A DNA stretch of 8,895 nt, from positions 1 through 8,895 of the forward strand of contig JAADYZ010000467.1 in the NCBI GenBank assembly GCA_010092775.1. The letters are read 5' to 3'. Source of the stretch: Chloroflexota bacterium (GTDB lineage: Bacteria > Chloroflexota > Anaerolineae > Aggregatilineales > UBA3940). Under the pieces are notes generated by a model that was given only the letters and a program-made list of their open reading frames with translations, was not told the DNA's origin and did no database searches. The number at the start of each line of letters is the position of its first letter. Position 1 is the stretch's first letter. The translations under genes and the position numbers were made by a program. Shown in pieces: positions 5,663 to 8,895 of the stretch.

Positions 5663-6955
5663 ATGGGCATCCCCTTAGACACCAAACGACGCCGACGCAG
5701 CTACGCCAACTACAAGCCAGGCCGTGAGCGTCGCCGCCCTTCCAACGATCCGCTGCGCATCTTGATCTACCTGATCATTATAGGCGGGTCGGGCTGGGTG
5801 TTGTTCAATCAAGAGACCATCACACCAGAGATTCAACAGCGCGTGGATAACGTCTCTAACACGGTGCGGCCCACCCCTCGCCCAACGGCTGACCCCACTG
5901 AAGTCGCCATTCAGGCTGAAGAAGCCTACAACAGCGGCAATCTCCAGCGGGCGGTTGAACTCTATGGTGAGGCGGCAGACATTGACCCGAGCAACGTCGA
6001 GTTTCACTTTCAGCAAGCCCGCCTGCTGATCTTCATGTCGGCGATGGAATATGACCCGGCTGAGCGTGAACGCCTTTTGGAAGACGCCTTCCAAGCTGCC
6101 AATGATGCCAAATTCGCGGATGCCACCCGCCCGGAAGGTTATGCCATCTTGGGGAAGGCTTATGATTGGGCTGGGGACCCAGAACGGGCCATCACCGAGA
6201 TCAACCGGGCGATTGATCTGGATGAGGAATATGCCCTCTCCTACGCGTACCTGGCTGAAGCCTACGTAGAATTAGATCGCTGGGATCAAGCGCTGGAAAC
6301 CATCGAGACGGCGATCTCCCTCGACCCCGATGACCCCGATATACGGCGCGACTTCGGCTGGATTTACGAGAACTTCGGCGATTGGTTCAACGCGTCGATC
6401 CAATACGAATTGGCAATTGAGGGAGCGCCTTCGCTGGCTTACTTGCGCGTCGCTCTGGCCCGCACCTATCGACAAGAAGGGCGCTACAACGAGGCGCTCG
6501 ACCAGCTTTTTGAGGCGCAAGAACTGAACCCGCAGAATCCGGTGATTGCTTTTCAGATCGGGTTGACCTATGAGTCCTTCATTGGCAACCAGGAAAGCGC
6601 CATCGAAGCCTATCAGAGTGCGACCGAACTCGACCCCAATTATGGCACACCCTGGTTTCGGCTCGGTGAGATTTCTTACTATCGGCTCGATTGGCCGAAC
6701 GCCATCGAAGCCCACAGCCAGGCGCTCGAACTAGGCGTAGATAGCGTCAATATCCCCTGGCAGCTTGGTATCTCTTTTGTGAATGAGGGGCGATGCAGCG
6801 AAGCGCTGCCCTTCTTGCGCCAAACCATCGGTGAGATTGACGCGTTTGCCGAAGCAAGTCGGCAAGCCATCGTCGAACAGGTCAACCTTGCGCTGGAGAC
6901 CTGCGAACAACCGACGGTCGTTCCGCCCACTCCCATCCCTGCCCCTGACAACTAA
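5663..6955 (+). CDS. Membrane-anchored TPR protein (paralogue 2)
   Basis: A 430-residue protein starting 2 bases after the previous stop, with an AGAGGG-like site upstream, so it is probably translated from the same message. It has the same plan as its neighbour: a very basic N-terminus (KRRRR 8-12, RERRR 21-25), one membrane helix (about 31-48), a linker with RPTPRPT (69-75), then TPR units from 78 to about 395, and a short Pro-rich end. The first repeat AEEAYNSGNLQRAVELY (85-101) and the central SYAYLAEAYVELDRWDQAL (193-211) match corresponding parts of paralogue 1. The only two cysteines are C378 and C414, near the C-terminus as in the neighbour. A role as an outward-facing scaffold is likely from topology; the partner is unknown. 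Confidence 0.9.
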   Translation: MGIPLDTKRRRRSYANYKPGRERRRPSNDPLRILIYLIIIGGSGWVLFNQETITPEIQQRVDNVSNTVRPTPRPTADPTEVAIQAEEAYNSGNLQRAVELYGEAADIDPSNVEFHFQQARLLIFMSAMEYDPAERERLLEDAFQAANDAKFADATRPEGYAILGKAYDWAGDPERAITEINRAIDLDEEYALSYAYLAEAYVELDRWDQALETIETAISLDPDDPDIRRDFGWIYENFGDWFNASIQYELAIEGAPSLAYLRVALARTYRQEGRYNEALDQLFEAQELNPQNPVIAFQIGLTYESFIGNQESAIEAYQSATELDPNYGTPWFRLGEISYYRLDWPNAIEAHSQALELGVDSVNIPWQLGISFVNEGRCSEALPFLRQTIGEIDAFAEASRQAIVEQVNLALETCEQPTVVPPTPIPAPDN

Positions 6956-6970
6956 CGAGGTCGTCGTCTT

Positions 6971-7657
6971 ATGCCAACCGAAACGGTCCTGCTAGTTGAT
7001 GATGAACCGCATATCATCGAACTGGCACGCATGTATTTAGAGCAGGAGGGCTACCAGATTCTGGAAGCCGCCGATGGACAAGAGGCACTCGATGTGATCG
7101 GCGCAGAACAGCCCGACATCATCGTGCTGGACCTCATGCTACCTGTCATCGACGGCTGGGACATCTGCAAACGCACGCGTGCGCATTCTGATGTCCCGAT
7201 CATTATGCTGACCGCCCGCGATGACGACATCGACAAGATTGTCGGCTTGGAGTTGGGCGCTGACGACTACATGACAAAGCCCTTCAACCCGCGTGAGCTG
7301 GTGGCTCGCATCAAAGCGATTCTGCGGCGGGCCGCACCACCTGCCGCGCAAGCGAGCAGTTCCCCCCTGCAGATCGGCGATGTCACGATTGACCCGGCCC
7401 GCCGTGAAGCCTGGGTTAAGGATACGGCGCTCTCTCTGCGGGCCAAGGAGTTCGATCTGCTCTATGCCTTTGTGCAACATCCTGGCCTGGTGATGGATCG
7501 CGAGCAGCTTCTCAACCTGGTGTGGGGATTCGATTTTCTGGGGCAGACGCGCACCGTCGATGTACACGTGGCCCATCTGCGCGCCCGCTTGAGTGACGCG
7601 GCCAGCGATGTGACCATCGAAACCGTCTGGGGCGTGGGCTATAAGCTGGTTGTGTAA
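6971..7657 (+). CDS. OmpR/PhoB-family response regulator
   Basis: A 228-residue two-component regulator. The receiver domain (about 4-120) has the acidic pair D10/D11, phosphoacceptor D54 (VLDLMLP), T81 (MLTAR) and K103 (TKPFNP), so it should be phosphorylated by a histidine kinase. The C-terminal winged-helix DNA-binding domain (about 133-228) shows LRAKEFDLLYAF (157-168), TVDVHVAHLRARL (195-207) and the final VWGVGYKLVV, all typical of the family. GAGG sits 10 nt before the ATG, 15 bases after the preceding stop, so it is likely in the same operon as the TPR genes. No histidine kinase lies next to it in this window. It is a natural candidate to regulate the divergent intergenic region, but this is inference. 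Confidence 0.95.
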   Translation: MPTETVLLVDDEPHIIELARMYLEQEGYQILEAADGQEALDVIGAEQPDIIVLDLMLPVIDGWDICKRTRAHSDVPIIMLTARDDDIDKIVGLELGADDYMTKPFNPRELVARIKAILRRAAPPAAQASSSPLQIGDVTIDPARREAWVKDTALSLRAKEFDLLYAFVQHPGLVMDREQLLNLVWGFDFLGQTRTVDVHVAHLRARLSDAASDVTIETVWGVGYKLVV

Positions 7658-7678
7658 TCCTGCGTTTCACGCCATAAT
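7650..7678 (+). promoter_or_regulatory. Weak promoter candidate before the metallophosphoesterase gene
   Basis: TTGTGT (7650-7655) and CATAAT (7673-7678) are separated by 17 bases. The -10 matches five of six consensus positions; the -35 only three. The -35 overlaps the end of the response regulator gene. The 53-base gap that follows has no terminator-like hairpin, so readthrough from the TPR operon is also possible. Confidence 0.3.
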
Positions 7679-7710
7679 TCACCCGAAGATTCGCAGCTAA
7701 GGGTTTCGTT

Positions 7711-8649
7711 ATGGCCGACTCGCCAGCCGTCCGTTTTGCTCACCTGACCGACATCCATATCCGAGCTGAGGGCCACTCCTGGGGCAGCCTGGGGCGGGCA
7801 GCCGTCGATGTATTTGAGAAGGTCATCGAGCGCTTCAATCAAGACGCCGCGCTGGACTTTGTATTGATCACCGGTGATGTCTTCGACGAAGCGACAGAAC
7901 CCGAGGTCACGCTGTTTGTCGAGACCATCGCGCAGTTGGAGAAGCCCTGGCACTACGTCCCTGGCAATCATGATGGCTTTATCTCGCCGCGCGTACCAGA
8001 TGCCCTACCGGCTGAAGAAGTCGTCCGACGCATTGACCCGCGCATGGCCGACGAGCCCTTTGCCAACCACTCTCAATGGACGCGGGAAATCGCGCCTGGT
8101 CTTCATCTGATCGGGCTGGACTCGCGCCTGCCTGACGACTGGCTGGGTGAGATCAATCCAGGGCAGTTAAGTTGGTTAGAGGCACAGCTCGACGCTTTGC
8201 GGGACGATCTGGTGTTGATTGCCGTCCATCACCCACTCGATAAGATGGGCCCCCACAATGATCGCGAATGGTGGGAGGATTTCATCCTACAAAACGGCTC
8301 AGAGGTCGAAGCCCTGCTGGACCGCCATCCGAACGTCAAGCTGGTGCTCTCTGGGCACCATCATGTGCATCAACTCCGCCAGCGCGGGCCACGGCTGCAC
8401 ATCAACACGGCCCCACTCTCAGGCTATCCTTGTGTCTACCGGCTCGTGACCGTCACGCCGCAGGGCCAGCAAGATGCCCATATTCAGATCGAAACGGTGG
8501 CAGCGGCCGAGGGCGAATTGAGGGAGCTAGCCCACCGCTTGCTGCTCGAGTCCGATACAGCCTGGAAATACAACCCGGACGATTTGGATCAATGGGTGAC
8601 CTTTTGCAGCGGCAGCCCAGATGATCAAAGCTATGAGGGTGTGTTGTAG
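7711..8649 (+). CDS. Calcineurin-like metallophosphoesterase
   Basis: A 312-residue protein with the full set of metal-binding motifs of the calcineurin-like phosphoesterase superfamily: D14 and H16 in HLTDIHI, D56 in TGDVFDE, N86/H87 in GNHD (85-88), H173 in AVHHP, and GHHHVH (215-220). Two metal ions and phosphoester hydrolysis are therefore expected. The layout, with GLDSRL (135-140) before the AVHHP strand and NTAPLSGYP (232-240) after the last motif, resembles the CpdA/GpdQ-like class (cyclic nucleotide phosphodiesterases and glycerophosphodiesterases), but the substrate cannot be assigned from sequence alone. There is no signal peptide or membrane helix, so it is probably cytoplasmic. 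The start ATG has a weak AAGGG about 7 nt upstream. The N-terminal DxH motif only 13 residues in supports this start. Confidence 0.92.
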   Translation: MADSPAVRFAHLTDIHIRAEGHSWGSLGRAAVDVFEKVIERFNQDAALDFVLITGDVFDEATEPEVTLFVETIAQLEKPWHYVPGNHDGFISPRVPDALPAEEVVRRIDPRMADEPFANHSQWTREIAPGLHLIGLDSRLPDDWLGEINPGQLSWLEAQLDALRDDLVLIAVHHPLDKMGPHNDREWWEDFILQNGSEVEALLDRHPNVKLVLSGHHHVHQLRQRGPRLHINTAPLSGYPCVYRLVTVTPQGQQDAHIQIETVAAAEGELRELAHRLLLESDTAWKYNPDDLDQWVTFCSGSPDDQSYEGVL

Positions 8650-8667
8650 CGCCAACGAGGGACAAAC

Positions 8668-8895
8668 ATGGCCGACCCATCCATCCGTCAGCTTCTTTCT
8701 AGCGGCATTGCCTATGCCAAACAAGGTCAAGTTGAGGAGGCACTGCCCCTTTTCAGACGCGTAGCTCGCAACCATCCCGATAACCTGTTGGCTTGGAAGT
8801 GCCTGGCCTATTACACTGGCTCCCCGCGTGAGCGTGAGGTCGCTGTCCGACGTGTGTTGAAGCTCGACCCACAGGATGAGTGGGCACGCAAAGTA
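8668..8895 (+). CDS. TPR-like protein, N-terminal part (cut by window edge)
   Basis: An open frame from ATG 8668 to the window end gives 76 residues with no stop. A GAGG site lies 7-10 bases upstream, and the gap to the phosphoesterase stop is only 18 bases, so co-transcription is likely. Residues 10-44 form a TPR-like helical pair (GIAYAKQGQVEEALPLFRRV at 13-32), followed by a second one around 45-70 (LAWKCLAYY, then VLKLDPQDEWA). Unlike the two TPR proteins upstream it has no basic N-terminus or membrane helix, so it looks cytoplasmic. The function and remaining domains lie beyond the window. Confidence 0.8.
   Translation, partial: MADPSIRQLLSSGIAYAKQGQVEEALPLFRRVARNHPDNLLAWKCLAYYTGSPREREVAVRRVLKLDPQDEWARKV

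Overview
The window is a compact, protein-rich stretch of bacterial chromosome with two divergent transcription units. No rRNA, tRNA, CRISPR array or transposase is visible. The gene set suggests a member of the Chloroflexota: a GldA/GldF/GldG-like ABC cassette, several TPR proteins, a lone OmpR-type regulator and moderately GC-rich DNA. This is an impression from gene style, not a taxonomic test.

Left half, minus strand (3814 down to 1): an ABC-type cassette of three tightly coupled genes. They are the ATPase (2789-3814), a six-helix ABC-2 permease (2042-2788, directly abutting the ATPase stop) and a GldG-type auxiliary membrane protein (start at 2045, overlapping the permease stop as ATGA, and running off the left edge at base 1). 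The third gene is open for all 681 codons in the window. Its GldG-like extracytoplasmic domain is interrupted by about 305 residues that read as seven WD40-like blades. GldG-like sequence then resumes in the last 23 codons before the window edge. This is the most unusual object here.

Middle (3815-4172): a 358-base divergent intergenic region. It holds a good sigma70-type promoter for the rightward unit, a weaker candidate for the leftward unit, and several inverted-repeat copies of a GGATGGC-like motif.

Right half, plus strand (4173 to 8895): two tandem paralogous membrane-anchored TPR proteins (4173-5660 and 5663-6955), an OmpR/PhoB-family response regulator (6971-7657), a calcineurin-like metallophosphoesterase (7711-8649), and the start of a further soluble TPR-like protein (8668 to the right edge). 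Short gaps suggest co-transcription, with a possible weak extra promoter before the phosphoesterase. The two TPR paralogues have exactly two cysteines each, at corresponding C-terminal places, which suggests a disulfide in an extracytoplasmic TPR domain.

Taken together, the region looks like a cell-envelope locus: an ABC machine with a large predicted outward-facing propeller, divergent from a cluster of outward-facing TPR scaffolds and a signalling protein. That the two halves work together is inference from adjacency and the shared intergenic region.
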